A stretch of 64,000 bases of DNA from Streptomyces chattanoogensis (GCF_001294335.1 NZ_LGKG01000135.1:1-64000); one strand, 5' to 3'; positions 44,864-54,727 are shown, counted from the stretch's first letter. The notes: a model not told the origin generated them from the letters alone. Program-made: numbers and translations.

Positions 44864-45664
44864 TCAGCTCATCACGGGCAGCCGGTCGCCGATGTCCGCC
44901 CGCTCCCCGCTGGCGCTGACGCTCGCCGCGTCCAGCGCCTCGGCCCAGGTCGTACGGCCGGTGGCCAGGCGTATCCAGGTCAGCGGGTCGGTCTCGACGA
45001 CATTGGGCGGGGTGCCGCGGGTGTGCCTGGGGCCCTCGATGCACTGCACCACCGCGAACGGCGGCACCCGCACCTCGACCGAGCCGCCGGGCGCCTTGAC
45101 GGCCAGGGCATCGGCCAGCAGCCGGGTGGCTATGGCCTGGGCCTGCCGGTCGTAGGGGATGTCGAGGCCGGGAACGGCGGCGTTGAGATCGTCGGTGTGC
45201 ACCGCCAGCTCGATACAGCGGGTGACGAGGAAGTCCGCCAGCCGCATGGCGCCGACGCGGGTGGTCACGACACGGTCGTCGGCGGCCTGCGGGAGCCCTT
45301 CGGCAAGCTTCCCGGCGGTGCGCGTGAGCAGGTCGTAGGGATCGTTCGCGGCGGCCAGGGCGCGGGTGTCGTCGTCGATCCCGGCGGCGAGCGGGGCGGT
45401 GGCGAACGGCCACTCCAGCAGCTCGGTCTCGACCCGCTCCGGGGCCGGCTCCCGCAGACTCCGCGGCACGCTGCCGACCGCCATCGCCAGATGCACGACC
45501 AGATCCCGCACCGTCCAGTCGCCGAGCCTGGTCGGCAGCGCGAGCTGCTCCGGCGCCAGGCCCGCCACGGCCCGGCGGACATGATCGAACTGGGCCGTGA
45601 CGGCGGCACGGGTCTTCTTCGCGTCGTACTGGCGAACGCGCGGCTTCCGGGCGGCAGATGACAT
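44864..45664 (-). CDS. Maleylpyruvate isomerase / mycothiol-dependent enzyme family protein
   Basis: 266 residues with the DinB-like helical bundle: 'AVTAQFDHVRRAVAGLAPEQ', 'LGDWTVRDLVVHLAMAVGSV' with the metal-binding His, and 'TRCIELAVHTDDLN', which supplies further ligands (H-x3-D type). A C-terminal sterol-carrier-like domain follows ('TDPLTWIRLATGRTTWAEAL'). Members use mycothiol, the actinobacterial thiol, but the reaction here is unknown. The ATG at 45664 has no ribosome-binding site but TACGCT ends six bases upstream (leaderless type). Confidence 0.87.
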   Translation of the reverse strand: MSSAARKPRVRQYDAKKTRAAVTAQFDHVRRAVAGLAPEQLALPTRLGDWTVRDLVVHLAMAVGSVPRSLREPAPERVETELLEWPFATAPLAAGIDDDTRALAAANDPYDLLTRTAGKLAEGLPQAADDRVVTTRVGAMRLADFLVTRCIELAVHTDDLNAAVPGLDIPYDRQAQAIATRLLADALAVKAPGGSVEVRVPPFAVVQCIEGPRHTRGTPPNVVETDPLTWIRLATGRTTWAEALDAASVSASGERADIGDRLPVMS

Positions 45665-45722
45665 GGGATCAGCGTAGGCGGCACCACTGACAGCCGCCCC
45701 GGAATTCAGCGGCCGGACGCGG

Positions 45723-46607
45723 TCAGCCGGCGCGCTTCGCCACCGCCGCCGCGACGACGAACGTCTCGCCGTTGCGCGGGACACCGACGTCCGTCCATGT
45801 GAAGGGCACACCGTCGGCGGTGTCCGGGTCGGCGGTGTCCATGAGCTGGAAGTGGACGTGCGGTTCGGTGCTGTTGCCGGAGTTGCCGCACTGGCCGAGC
45901 AACTGCCCGGCCCGCACCCGGTCGCCCGGCCGGACGGTCAGCGAGCCGCGCCGGACGTGGGCGTAGAGCGCGTACGTACCGTCGCCCAGGTCGAGGATCA
46001 CATGGTTGCCGATCACCCGCCGGTGGCCGCCCAGCGAGCGGACGACCGCCTCGGCGGCGAAGAAGTAGGCGAGCGCCGGCCAGGACGTACGGCTGAGGTG
46101 GTCGCGCTGGCCGTCCTCGGCGCGGACGACGGTGCCCTCGGCGACGGCGAGCAGATCCGCGCCGAACGCCGGGAAGTCCTCGCTGCGCCGCGCCAGGGGC
46201 CACCAGCCGAAGCCGGGGCGGGAACCGTCCTCCGGCTCCGCCGTGATGTCGATGGCGTAGGCCTGTCCGTAGGCCCGGGTTCCATGGCTGGGGACCTTGT
46301 CGGCGGGGCTGTTCAGCGCCTTCCAGCGGCCGGTGACCGGCGCCCCGACCGCCACCGCCTCGACCGTGGCCGCCGTCACCGGGCCCGCCTCGGCCCCGGC
46401 AGCCCGCCGGTTCACACCGAACCCGAGCATCAGCCACAGGCCGAGCGGGATCCAGCCCCACCAGTAGAGACCGTCGACGAAGTAGCCCGCGACCATGATC
46501 ACCAGCCAGGCCAGGAGGCAGACGCGGGCGGCCCACTGGGCGGTTTTCCGCAGCGCCGGCGACTGGGCGGACCGGGACCGGGACTGGGACTGGGACTGGG
46601 ACTTCAT
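45723..46607 (-). CDS. Membrane-anchored M23-family peptidase
   Basis: 294 residues. A Ser/Gln/Arg repeat tail (S-Q-S-Q-S-Q-S-R-S-R-S), encoded by CAGTCC-type hexamers, precedes two membrane segments ('ARVCLLAWLVIMVAGYFV' and 'GWIPLGLWLMLGFGV'). The C-terminal M23 domain has 'GQAYAIDITAE', 'NHVILDLGDGTYALYAHVRR' and 'GNSTEPHVHFQL', so zinc ligands appear present. It probably acts on peptidoglycan outside the membrane. It starts 34 bp after the ArsR-like regulator stop, hence one operon. Confidence 0.87.
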   Translation of the reverse strand: MKSQSQSQSRSRSAQSPALRKTAQWAARVCLLAWLVIMVAGYFVDGLYWWGWIPLGLWLMLGFGVNRRAAGAEAGPVTAATVEAVAVGAPVTGRWKALNSPADKVPSHGTRAYGQAYAIDITAEPEDGSRPGFGWWPLARRSEDFPAFGADLLAVAEGTVVRAEDGQRDHLSRTSWPALAYFFAAEAVVRSLGGHRRVIGNHVILDLGDGTYALYAHVRRGSLTVRPGDRVRAGQLLGQCGNSGNSTEPHVHFQLMDTADPDTADGVPFTWTDVGVPRNGETFVVAAAVAKRAG

Positions 46608-46641
46608 ATGTGTGTTTCCCCCTGAAATCGGCCGGGTGGGG

Positions 46642-47184
46642 TCAGCGCCCGGCGGCGGTCAGCATCACCAGCAGCGGTACGACCCGGCCGGCCGGCACCT
46701 CGTAGCGGCCCCGGGCGGCCGAGTGCAGCCAGCCGGCGGCGGTCAGCTGCCGCAGATGGTGGTAGATCTGGCCGGTCGTGCCCATGCCGTCGATCTCGGT
46801 GAGTTCGGCGGCGGTGCAGCGCCCGCCGAGGATCTCGCGCAGCAGCCGCAGCCGTACGGGCTGGCCGAGCGCCGCGAAGGACTCCGCGGCCTCGCCCCAG
46901 TCGCGGACCAGCACGGTGTCGGTGGCCAGCGCGTACTGCCACTCGTAGCGCTTCCCGGTGGGCGTGCGTACCGCGCCGGTGAACAGCACCCCGCCGTTGT
47001 CCGCGCCCAGTTCGGCGAGCTGTTCCTTCAGGCCGTTCAGGGCCCAGAAATCGTCGTCCGGGTCCCGCTCGGGCGAGGACGCGGGCGCCGATGGGCCGGC
47101 GGCCGGCCCGGCCGGCCGCCCGGCGGCCCGCTCCAGCGCGGCCAGGCGGCGCTCCAGCTCCGCGACCCGCTGCTCGAGATCCAT
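46642..47184 (-). CDS. ArsR-like winged-helix regulator
   Basis: 180 residues. It begins with a leucine-zipper-like coil (residues 1-22, 'DLEQRVAELERRLAALERA') and a Pro/Ala linker. The C-terminal ArsR/HTH_20 domain (about 105-178) has 'LGQPVRLRLLREILGGRCTA' and 'GTTGQIYHHLRQLTAAGWL'. No Cys metal site is seen, so it is unlikely to be a classical metal sensor. A palindrome sits inside its own promoter, pointing to autorepression. It is co-transcribed with the M23 peptidase. Confidence 0.9.
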   Translation of the reverse strand: MDLEQRVAELERRLAALERAAGRPAGPAAGPSAPASSPERDPDDDFWALNGLKEQLAELGADNGGVLFTGAVRTPTGKRYEWQYALATDTVLVRDWGEAAESFAALGQPVRLRLLREILGGRCTAAELTEIDGMGTTGQIYHHLRQLTAAGWLHSAARGRYEVPAGRVVPLLVMLTAAGR

Positions 47185-47190
47185 AGTTGG

Positions 47191-47219
47191 AGATTACGTA
47201 ATTACGTAATCCCTGGCAA
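47191..47219 (-). promoter_or_regulatory. Promoter and palindromic operator of the arsR-M23 operon
   Basis: On the minus strand, TTGCCA (47214-47219) and TAATCT (47191-47196) are separated by exactly 17 bp, and the -10 ends six bases before the ATG, so the mRNA should be leaderless. A perfect 20-bp palindrome (47192-47211, made of overlapping ATTACGTAAT words) fills the spacer and covers the -10. A repressor bound here would block RNA polymerase. Confidence 0.75.
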
Positions 47220-47257
47220 GCACTGTTCCTCGGCAGGCTCCGCCCCGGGAAACCGAA

Positions 47258-47286
47258 ACGGCCCGCCGGGCGTACCGGCGGGCCGT
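47258..47286 (-). terminator. Terminator of the purSQL operon
   Basis: ACGGCCCGCCGG pairs perfectly with CCGGCGGGCCGT around a 5-nt loop, 28 bp after the purL stop. Confidence 0.85.
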
Positions 47287-47313
47287 CTGGTGAGGCGTAC
47301 GGAAGAGCAGCGC

Positions 47314-49559
47314 TCAGGCGATCAGGCTCGGGATCGTCCCCTCGTGGGCGTCCTTCAGCTCGCTCAGCGGAATGCTGAACTGCCCCTGGACGTCGATCTC
47401 CGCGCCGTCGATCACACCGATGCGGGTGGCCGGCAGCCCCCGCGCACCGCACATGTCCGTGAAGCGGAGCTCCTCGCTGCGCGGTACGGCGACGATCGCC
47501 CGGCCCGCCGACTCCGAGAAGAGGAAGACGAACGGGTCGAGCGCGTCCGGCACCACCAGGCGCGCGCCCTTGCCGCCCCGCAGACACGACTCCACCAGGG
47601 CCTGGATCAGACCGCCGTCGGAGAGATCGTGCGCCGCGTCGACCATGCCGTCACGGGAGGCCGAGATCAGGATCTCGGCGAGCAGCCGCTCACGCTCCAG
47701 ATCGACCTTCGGCGGCAGCCCGCCGAGGTGGTCGTGCACCACCTGCGACCAGGCCGAGCCGCCCAGCTCCTCACGGGTGTCACCCAGGAGGTAGAGCAGC
47801 TGGCCCTCGTCGGCGAAGGCGATCGGGGTGCGGCGGTTCACATCGTCGATGACGCCGAGCACCGCAACCACCGGCGTCGGGTGGATCGCCACCTCGCCGG
47901 TCTGGTTGTAGAGCGAGACATTGCCGCCGGTCACCGGGGTGCCGAGGGTCTGGCAGGCATCCGCCAGACCACGGGTGGCCTCGGCGAACTGCCACATCAC
48001 CGCCGGGTCCTCCGGCGAGCCGAAGTTCAGGCAGTCGGAGACGGCGAGCGGCTTGGCACCGGAGGCGGCGACATTGCGGTACGCCTCCGCCAGCGCCAGC
48101 TGCGCACCCGCGTACGGGTCGAGCTTGGTGTAGCGGCCGTTGCCGTCCGTGGCGACGGCGACACCCAGGTCGGAGTCCTCGTCGATGCGCACCATGCCGG
48201 AGTCCTCCGGCTGCGCGAGCACGGTGTTGCCCTGGACGAAACGGTCGTACTGGTCGGTGATCCACGCCTTGGAGGCCTGGTTGGGCGAGCCCACCAGCTG
48301 CAGGATCTGCGCGCGCAGCTCCTCCGCATTCGCCGGCCGCGCCAGCTTGTTCGCGTCGTCGGCCTGGAGGGCGTCCTGCCAGTCCGGGCGCGCGTACGGC
48401 CGGTGGTAGGTCGGACCCTCGTGGGCGACCGAGCGCGGCGGTACGTCCACGATCTGCTCGCCGTGCCAGAAGATCTCCAGCTGCGAGCCATCCGTCACCT
48501 CACCGATGACGGTCGCGATGACATCCCACTTCTCGCAGATCTCCAGGAAGCGGTCGACCTTCCCGGGCTCGACGATCGCGCACATCCGCTCCTGCGACTC
48601 GCTCATGAGGATTTCCTCGGGCGAGAGGGAGGAGTCGCGCAGCGGGACGGTGTCCAGCTCGACGCGCATACCGCCGGAGCCGGCGCTGGCCAGCTCACTG
48701 GTGGCACAGGACAGCCCGGCGCCGCCGAGGTCCTGGATGCCGGTGACGAGGTTCTCCCGGAAGATCTCCAGGGTGCACTCGATGAGGAGCTTCTCCTGGA
48801 ACGGGTCGCCGACCTGGACGGCCGGACGCTTCGCCGGCTTGGTGTCGTCGAAGGTCTCCGAGGCCAGTACGGACACGCCGCCGATGCCGTCGCCGCCGGT
48901 ACGGGCCCCGTAGAGGATGACCTTGTTACCGGACCCGGACGCCTTCGCCAGGTGGATGTCCTCATGCTTCATCACGCCCACACACAGGGCGTTGACCAGC
49001 GGGTTTCCCTGGTAGCAGGGGTCGAAGACGACCTCGCCGCCGATGTTCGGCAGGCCCAGGCAGTTGCCGTAGCCGCCGATGCCCGCGACGACACCGGGAA
49101 GCACCCGCTTGGTGTCGGGGTGGTCGGCCGCGCCGAAGCGCAGCGGGTCCATCACGGCGACCGGCCGGGCGCCCATCGCCAGGATGTCGCGGACGATGCC
49201 GCCGACACCGGTGGCCGCGCCCTGGTAGGGCTCGATGTACGAGGGGTGGTTGTGCGACTCCACCTTGAAGGTGACCGCGTACCCCTGGCCGACGTCGACG
49301 ACACCGGCGTTCTCCCCGATGCCGACGAGGAGGGCGTCGTTCTCGGGGGCCTTCTCGCCGAACTGCTTCAGATGCACCTTGCTGCTCTTGTACGAGCAGT
49401 GCTCGGACCACATGACCGAGTACATGGCGAGCTCGGCACCGGTGGGACGGCGGCCCAGGATCTCCCGGATCCGCTCGTACTCGTCCTGCTTCAGGCCCAG
49501 TTCGGCCCAGGGCTGCTCGACGTCGGGCGTCTCGGTTGCGTGCTTGACGGTGTCGAGGC

Positions 49560-49563
<4 letters not shown>
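47314..49563 (-). CDS. purL: Phosphoribosylformylglycinamidine synthase, subunit PurL
   Basis: 749 residues, the small PurL that works with separate PurQ and PurS. It uses ATP and ammonia from PurQ to convert FGAR to FGAM. Marks are '[20 protein letters not shown]', '[20 protein letters not shown]', '[15 protein letters not shown]' and '[13 protein letters not shown]'. Its ATG overlaps the purQ stop by four bases. Confidence 0.98.
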
Positions 49564-50236
<673 letters not shown>

Positions 50237-50240
<4 letters not shown>

Positions 50241-50500
50241 GACCTGGCCTCGGCCGGTTCGTCCACTCGAACGGTGAAGTCTTCGATAACGGTGTTGGCG
50301 AGGAAGGTCTCGGCCATCTCGTGGATGCGAGCGAGGGCGGCTTCATCGACCGGACCCTCCACCTCGAGTTCGAAACGCTTGCCCTGACGGACGTCGGTGA
50401 TCCCCTCGAATCCCAGGCGTGGCAGTGCGCGCTGCACCGCCTGCCCCTGCGGGTCGAGGATCTCCGGCTTGAGCATGACGTCGACTACGACGCGTGCCAC
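50237..50500 (-). CDS. purS: Phosphoribosylformylglycinamidine synthase, subunit PurS
   Basis: 87 residues, the small dimeric subunit that holds PurL and PurQ together. The family pattern is '[20 protein letters not shown]' then '[20 protein letters not shown]'. The GTG at 50500 has GGGAG five bases upstream. First gene of the purSQL operon, divergent from lsrL. Confidence 0.96.
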
Positions 50501-50799
50501 TGGCACTCCCGGTGGTGTGGTGCGTAAGGCGGTGACCTCACAGTACCGCGTTCGAAAATCTACGCGCATAGATATACAGAACCCCCCATCACGGTCCGGT
50601 ATCGGCCGCGGTGCGCCCAGAGAAAAAATCCGGAAAAGATCTAGGGTCCGGATTGCGCAGGACACGCTGAGAAAATTAACTGGGCTTCACAATGCAATGC
50701 CCATCGCTGTACAAATGAAAAAGCATTGATTCCGATCAGCCGGATCCGCAGCATCACCCCATGTCAAGACAGGGTTGCTGCACGAAAGGACCGATTTCC
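50501..50799. promoter_or_regulatory. AT-rich divergent region between purS and lsrL
   Basis: 299 bp, strikingly AT-rich for this genome. Near purS, ATCTA-CGCGCA-TAGAT (50558-50573) is an inverted repeat amid TATA-like words that may form the purSQL promoter. Toward lsrL, TTCACA and TACAAA (about 50686 and 50710) with an 18-bp spacer are a possible promoter. AT-rich DNA is what Lsr2-type proteins bind, so autoregulation is plausible. Confidence 0.45.
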
Positions 50800-51120
50800 G
50801 TGGCGCAGCGCGTAGTAGTAACGCTCTCCGATGACATCGACGGCGGAGAAGCCGCAGAGACGGTCGCCTTCGGATTGGACGGGAAGTCGTACGAGATCGA
50901 CCTCAATCCCGCCAATGCGAAGAAACTGCGCGCCGCACTCGCCCCGTTCGTCGAGGCGGGCCGCAAGCGGTCGAAGTCCGGCAAGGCCTACCACCGGACC
51001 GCGGTCACCCCCGACCCCGCGGCGGTCCGGGCCTGGGCCCGCTCCCACCAGATGGACGTCCCTCCGCGCGGCCGGATCCCCAAGAAGGTCTACGAGGCCT
51101 TCAACGCCGCCAACCACTAA
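50800..51120 (+). CDS. lsrL: Lsr2-family nucleoid-associated protein (LsrL-like)
   Basis: 106 residues. The N-terminal dimerisation/bridging domain has 'RVVVTLSDDIDGGEAAETVA' and 'YEIDLNPANAKKLRAALAPF'; the C-terminal DNA-binding domain has the AT-hook-like core 'PPRGRIPKKVYEAFNAA'. Lsr2 proteins coat AT-rich DNA and silence acquired genes. The position beside purSQL matches the second Streptomyces paralogue (LsrL, SCO4076 as I recall) rather than the main Lsr2. The GTG at 50800 has AAAGGA nine bases upstream. Confidence 0.92.
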   Translation: MAQRVVVTLSDDIDGGEAAETVAFGLDGKSYEIDLNPANAKKLRAALAPFVEAGRKRSKSGKAYHRTAVTPDPAAVRAWARSHQMDVPPRGRIPKKVYEAFNAANH

Positions 51121-51157
51121 CCAACTTGCCGGCACTCCGCGACCGCGCACAGCCGAC

Positions 51158-51188
51158 TTGCACAGCACCCCTACTGATCAGCTAGAGT
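51158..51188 (+). promoter_or_regulatory. Promoter of tRNA-Gly(TCC)
   Basis: TTGCAC (51158-51163) and TAGAGT (51183-51188) with a 19-bp spacer, about 50 bp before the tRNA. A second TAGAGT (51342-51347) precedes the next tRNA. Confidence 0.45.
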
Positions 51189-51238
51189 CTGGAGCACGCC
51201 GAGGGGCCAGGCCGAAAGGCCGGACCTCACGGAGTCAC

Positions 51239-51310
51239 GCGGGTGTAGCTCAGTAGTAGAGCGCCCCCTTTCCAAGGGGGAGGCGCAGTGTGCAATCCCT
51301 GTCACCCGCT
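51239..51310 (+). tRNA. tRNA-Gly (anticodon TCC)
   Basis: A 72-nt cloverleaf with acceptor GCGGGTG/CACCCGC, anticodon stem CCCCC/GGGGG with loop TTTCCAA. The T-loop reads GTGCAATC, a deviation from the usual TTCRA that is common for this glycine tRNA. Confidence 0.92.
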
Positions 51311-51385
51311 CTGACAGTCTCAACCACTCCTCGGGATCGGGTAGAGTAGCTGTCGCGCCGCTCGGTGAAAGCCGAGTGGATGCCT

Positions 51386-51458
51386 GCGGACGTAGCTCAG
51401 TTGGTAGAGCGCAACCTTGCCAAGGTTGAGGTCGCGAGTTCGAGCCTCGTCGTCCGCT
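51386..51458 (+). tRNA. tRNA-Gly (anticodon GCC), copy 1
   Basis: A 73-nt cloverleaf with acceptor GCGGACG/CGTCCGC, anticodon stem CAACC/GGTTG and loop TTGCCAA. It is identical to the copy at 55385. A small hairpin CTCGG/CCGAG (51361-51376) precedes it. Confidence 0.96.
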
Positions 51459-51464
51459 CAGAAA

Positions 51465-51497
51465 AGAAGGCCCCGGATCATTGATCCGGGGCCTTCT
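51465..51497 (+). terminator. Terminator after tRNA-Gly(GCC) copy 1
   Basis: A near-perfect self-complementary stretch with arm AGAAGGCCCCGGAT, directly after the tRNA. Confidence 0.85.
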
Positions 51498-51587
51498 GCA
51501 TGCCCCGGTTTCCGTAATGACATTTGTCATCTGCGGTGATGACAAACCGCACTGCCGCCGGCCGTCCCCCGGCCCGAGTCTGGAGAC

Positions 51588-52598
51588 ATGGACATCGGGG
51601 ATTTCGGGGATTTCGTGATCGAGGTCACGGGGCTGCGACGGAGTTACGGGGGGACGCCCCGCGGGCGCGGCAGAGCAGGGAAGGCCGCGCGCGGCACGAA
51701 GAGCCGGCCGGACTACGAGGCCGTGCGCGGGATCGACTTCTCGGTCCGGCGCGGGGAGCTGTTCGCGCTGCTGGGGACGAACGGCGCGGGCAAGACCTCC
51801 ACCGTCGAGCTGCTGGAGGGCCTGGCCGCACCGAGCGGCGGGCAGGTTCGGGTGCTGGGCCACGACCCGTACACCGAGCGGTCCGCGGTACGGCCGCGGA
51901 CCGGGGTGATGCTCCAGGAGGGCGGCTTCCCGTCGGAGCTGACGGCGCTGGAGACCGTGCAGATGTGGGCGGGGTGCACCAGCGGGGCGCGGCCCGCCCG
52001 GGAGGCGCTCTCGATGGTGGGCCTGGACCGCCGCGCCGACATCCGCGTCAAGCAGCTGTCCGGCGGTGAACGGCGGCGCCTGGATCTGGCGCTGGCGCTG
52101 CTGGGGCGGCCCGAGGTGCTGTTCCTGGACGAGCCGACCACCGGTCTGGACACCGAAGCACGGCGCGAGACCTGGGAGTTGGTGCGTGAACTGCGCGACG
52201 GCGGCACGACCGTGCTGCTGACCACGCACTACCTGGAAGAGGCCGAGGAGCTGGCCGACCGCCTGGCGATCATGCACAAGGGGCGGATCGCGACGACCGG
52301 GACGGTCGCGGACGTGGTGGCGGCGCGGCCCTCGCAGATCTCCTTCGAGCTGCCCGACGGGTTCCACCTCGGGGACCTGCCGCCGCTCGCGGAGCTGGGC
52401 GTCGGCGGCCACGAGATGTCCGGGCGGACCGTACGGCTGCGGACCGGCGAGCTGCAGCGGGCCGCGACCGGGGTGCTGGTCTGGGCCCGGGACAAGGGGG
52501 TCGAGCTGCGCGGGCTGGACATCCGCTCGGCATCGCTGGAAGAGGCGTTTCTGGGGATCGCGAAAGGGCTGGACGACCTGGAAGAGAAGGGACTGTGA
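51588..52598 (+). CDS. ABC transporter ATP-binding protein
   Basis: 336 residues, DRR-type antibiotic-exporter ATPase: Walker A 'LGTNGAGKTSTVELLEG', signature 'VKQLSGGERRRLDLALALLG', Walker B 'VLFLDEPTTGLDTEARRE' and switch His in 'VLLTTHYLEEAEELADRLAI'. A basic insert (about 20-42, 'TPRGRGRAGKAARGTKSRPD') interrupts the first strands. The start ATG at 51588 is the first good one after the tRNA terminator. It overlaps the permease gene by four bases and begins an operon with a two-component system that probably controls it. Confidence 0.94.
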   Translation: MDIGDFGDFVIEVTGLRRSYGGTPRGRGRAGKAARGTKSRPDYEAVRGIDFSVRRGELFALLGTNGAGKTSTVELLEGLAAPSGGQVRVLGHDPYTERSAVRPRTGVMLQEGGFPSELTALETVQMWAGCTSGARPAREALSMVGLDRRADIRVKQLSGGERRRLDLALALLGRPEVLFLDEPTTGLDTEARRETWELVRELRDGGTTVLLTTHYLEEAEELADRLAIMHKGRIATTGTVADVVAARPSQISFELPDGFHLGDLPPLAELGVGGHEMSGRTVRLRTGELQRAATGVLVWARDKGVELRGLDIRSASLEEAFLGIAKGLDDLEEKGL

Positions 52599-53407
52599 GA
52601 CAAGTGAGCGGGATGAGGGTGTCGGCGGCCGGTACGGGTGCCCGTACGACGGCGGTCATGCGGCTGAGTGCCCTGGGGAAGTCGGAACTGAGGCTGCTGG
52701 GGCGGAACAAGACCGCCCTGTTCACCTCGCTGGTGCTGCCCATCGGTATGGCCTTCGCGATGCGGCAGGCAGTCAGTCAGATGCCGCTGAAGAACTCCGG
52801 GCTGACGGTGGGAACGGTGCTGCTGCCGGGGGCGATCGGCTTTGTGCTGCTCTTCGCCGTCTACTCCAATCTGACCAGCGCGTTCGTGGTGCGGCGCGAG
52901 GAACTCGTACTGAAGCGGCTGCGCAGCGGGGAGCTGTCCGACGGGGAGGTGCTGGCGGGGACGGCGCTGCCGACGGTGGTCATCGCGCTGGCGCAGTGTG
53001 TGCTGCTGGCGGCCTGCGGCGGGCTGATGATGGACGCCGAGCCGCCGCAGGCGCCGTTGCTGGTGCTGGCGGGCGTGGCCATCGGCCTGGTGACGGTGGT
53101 GGCGCTGGCCGCCGCATCCGCCGGGATCACCAGGACCGCGGAGTCGGCACAGCTGACGGTGATGCCGCTGATGTTCCTGTCGATGGCCGGGTCCGGGATG
53201 ATCGTGCCGCTGACGGTGCTGCCCGAACGGCTCGCCACTGTGCTGGAGTTGCTGCCGATGTCGCCGGTGATAGGTCTGCTGCGCGACGGGTGGACCGGCG
53301 GGGCGGATGCCGGGGAGACGGTGAAGCGGCTGGTCGTCGGCTTGGTGTGGATCGGCCTCGGGGTGTTGGCTGTGAAGCGCGGGTTCCGGTGGGAGCCGCG
53401 ACGGTAA
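52595..53407 (+). CDS. ABC transporter permease
   Basis: 270 residues of the ABC-2 permease family with six hydrophobic segments, e.g. 'LLPGAIGFVLLFAVYSNLTS', 'ALPTVVIALAQCVLLAACGG' and 'LGVLAVKRGFRWEPRR' at the end. It forms the membrane channel for the ATPase encoded just before. The GTG at 52595 overlaps the upstream stop (GTGA). Exported compound unknown. Confidence 0.92.
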   Translation: MRQVSGMRVSAAGTGARTTAVMRLSALGKSELRLLGRNKTALFTSLVLPIGMAFAMRQAVSQMPLKNSGLTVGTVLLPGAIGFVLLFAVYSNLTSAFVVRREELVLKRLRSGELSDGEVLAGTALPTVVIALAQCVLLAACGGLMMDAEPPQAPLLVLAGVAIGLVTVVALAAASAGITRTAESAQLTVMPLMFLSMAGSGMIVPLTVLPERLATVLELLPMSPVIGLLRDGWTGGADAGETVKRLVVGLVWIGLGVLAVKRGFRWEPRR

Positions 53408-53437
53408 CCGGGCACGACCAGGGGGGGGACGCATCAC

Positions 53438-54727
53438 GTGATCGGACGCGTACGGAGATGGCGGGGGCGCAGCAAGCTCGCGCAGGTCGACTCCTACACA
53501 CGGGGCACACTGAGCACCTCACAGTGGTTCTTCGCGGCCTGCTGGGGCGTCTTTCCGCTGACCGGCAGCCTGGAGCACCGCCCCGTGGCTCTGGCCCTGG
53601 GCGGGGCGCTCGCCCTGGTGAGCCTGGCACAGGCCGCCGTGAGCGCCCCGGCGATCGGGCCCGCGCTGGACCACTATCTGGGCAGGGGCGATGCCCCCCG
53701 GCGGGGGATCATCGCCGGGGTGGTGCTGGCCGTCGTCGCCCTGGGCCTGATGGCCGCCCTGGAGGCGGTGCACGGGCTCCACGACGGGATGATCGTCCTG
53801 TCCGCCGGGTATCTCCCGATACCGGTCGGCAGCGCGTTCGCCCTGGTCGTACCCCTGCGGGTCTACGGCGCCGCGAATGCGGCGGCCGCCGTCGTCGGGG
53901 GCACCGTGCTCGCCGTGGCCAGTGGCAACTGGCTGAAGGGCGCGTTCGCTTTCGGGGCGCTGCTGGTGGGCGGCGCGATCTCCCTGCTGACCGCCCGGCC
54001 CGGCGCCTGGTCGCTCGCGGTCATGTGGGAGGTGGACGAGGCGCGGTCCGTCCAGGCGCGGCTGGCCGTCGCCGAGGAGCGGCTCCGCTTCTCACGGGAC
54101 ATGCACGACGTCGTCGGGCGCAACCTGGCGGTGATCGCGCTCAAGAGCGAACTGGCGGCGCGGCTGGCCCGCAAGGGGCGGCCCGAGGCGGCCGAGCACA
54201 TGGACGAGGTGCAGCGGATCACCCGGGACTCCCAGCGCGAGATGCGCGACGTGGTGCGCGCCTACCGGCAGGCCGATCTGCAGGTGGAACTGGCGGGGGC
54301 GCGGGCGGTGCTGGGGGCCGCCGGCGTGGAGTGCCTGATCGAGGGGGAGGGCGGCGCCGGGCTGCCCGAGCGGGTGCAGTCGACGCTCGGCTGGGTCATA
54401 CGGGAGGGCACAACCAATGTGCTGCGGCACGCGGATGCCCGTATCTGCCGGCTGGTACTGCGGGTCGCGGCGGACGGCGGCGCGGCGGTGCTGACCATGG
54501 AGAACGACGGGGTGCCGCAGGCCGGGCCGGACGGCGGCGCGGGCTCCGGGATCGCCGGGCTGCGGGAGCGGCTGGCGGCGCTCGACGGAACGCTGGTGGC
54601 CGGGCCGCGGCCCGAAGGGCGGTTCCGGCTGCGGGCCGAGGTGCCCTTGGAGCATGCGCCGGCCGTGGACGGGGACGGTGCCGGGCTGCGGCCCGCTGAC
54701 ACGAAGGGTACGGAGGGCGCCGCATGA
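53438..54727 (+). CDS. Sensor histidine kinase, NarL/DesK class
   Basis: 429 residues. About five or six membrane helices span residues 30-190. The HisKA_3 dimerisation helix has the phospho-acceptor His in 'FSRDMHDVVGRNLAVIALKS'. The HATPase domain has 'VIREGTTNVLRHADARIC' and 'GAGSGIAGLRERLAALDG'. No large extracellular domain is present, so it likely senses a membrane signal such as a drug bound by the neighbouring transporter. The GTG at 53438 lies 30 bp after the permease. It overlaps the response regulator by four bases. Confidence 0.93.
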   Translation: MIGRVRRWRGRSKLAQVDSYTRGTLSTSQWFFAACWGVFPLTGSLEHRPVALALGGALALVSLAQAAVSAPAIGPALDHYLGRGDAPRRGIIAGVVLAVVALGLMAALEAVHGLHDGMIVLSAGYLPIPVGSAFALVVPLRVYGAANAAAAVVGGTVLAVASGNWLKGAFAFGALLVGGAISLLTARPGAWSLAVMWEVDEARSVQARLAVAEERLRFSRDMHDVVGRNLAVIALKSELAARLARKGRPEAAEHMDEVQRITRDSQREMRDVVRAYRQADLQVELAGARAVLGAAGVECLIEGEGGAGLPERVQSTLGWVIREGTTNVLRHADARICRLVLRVAADGGAAVLTMENDGVPQAGPDGGAGSGIAGLRERLAALDGTLVAGPRPEGRFRLRAEVPLEHAPAVDGDGAGLRPADTKGTEGAA

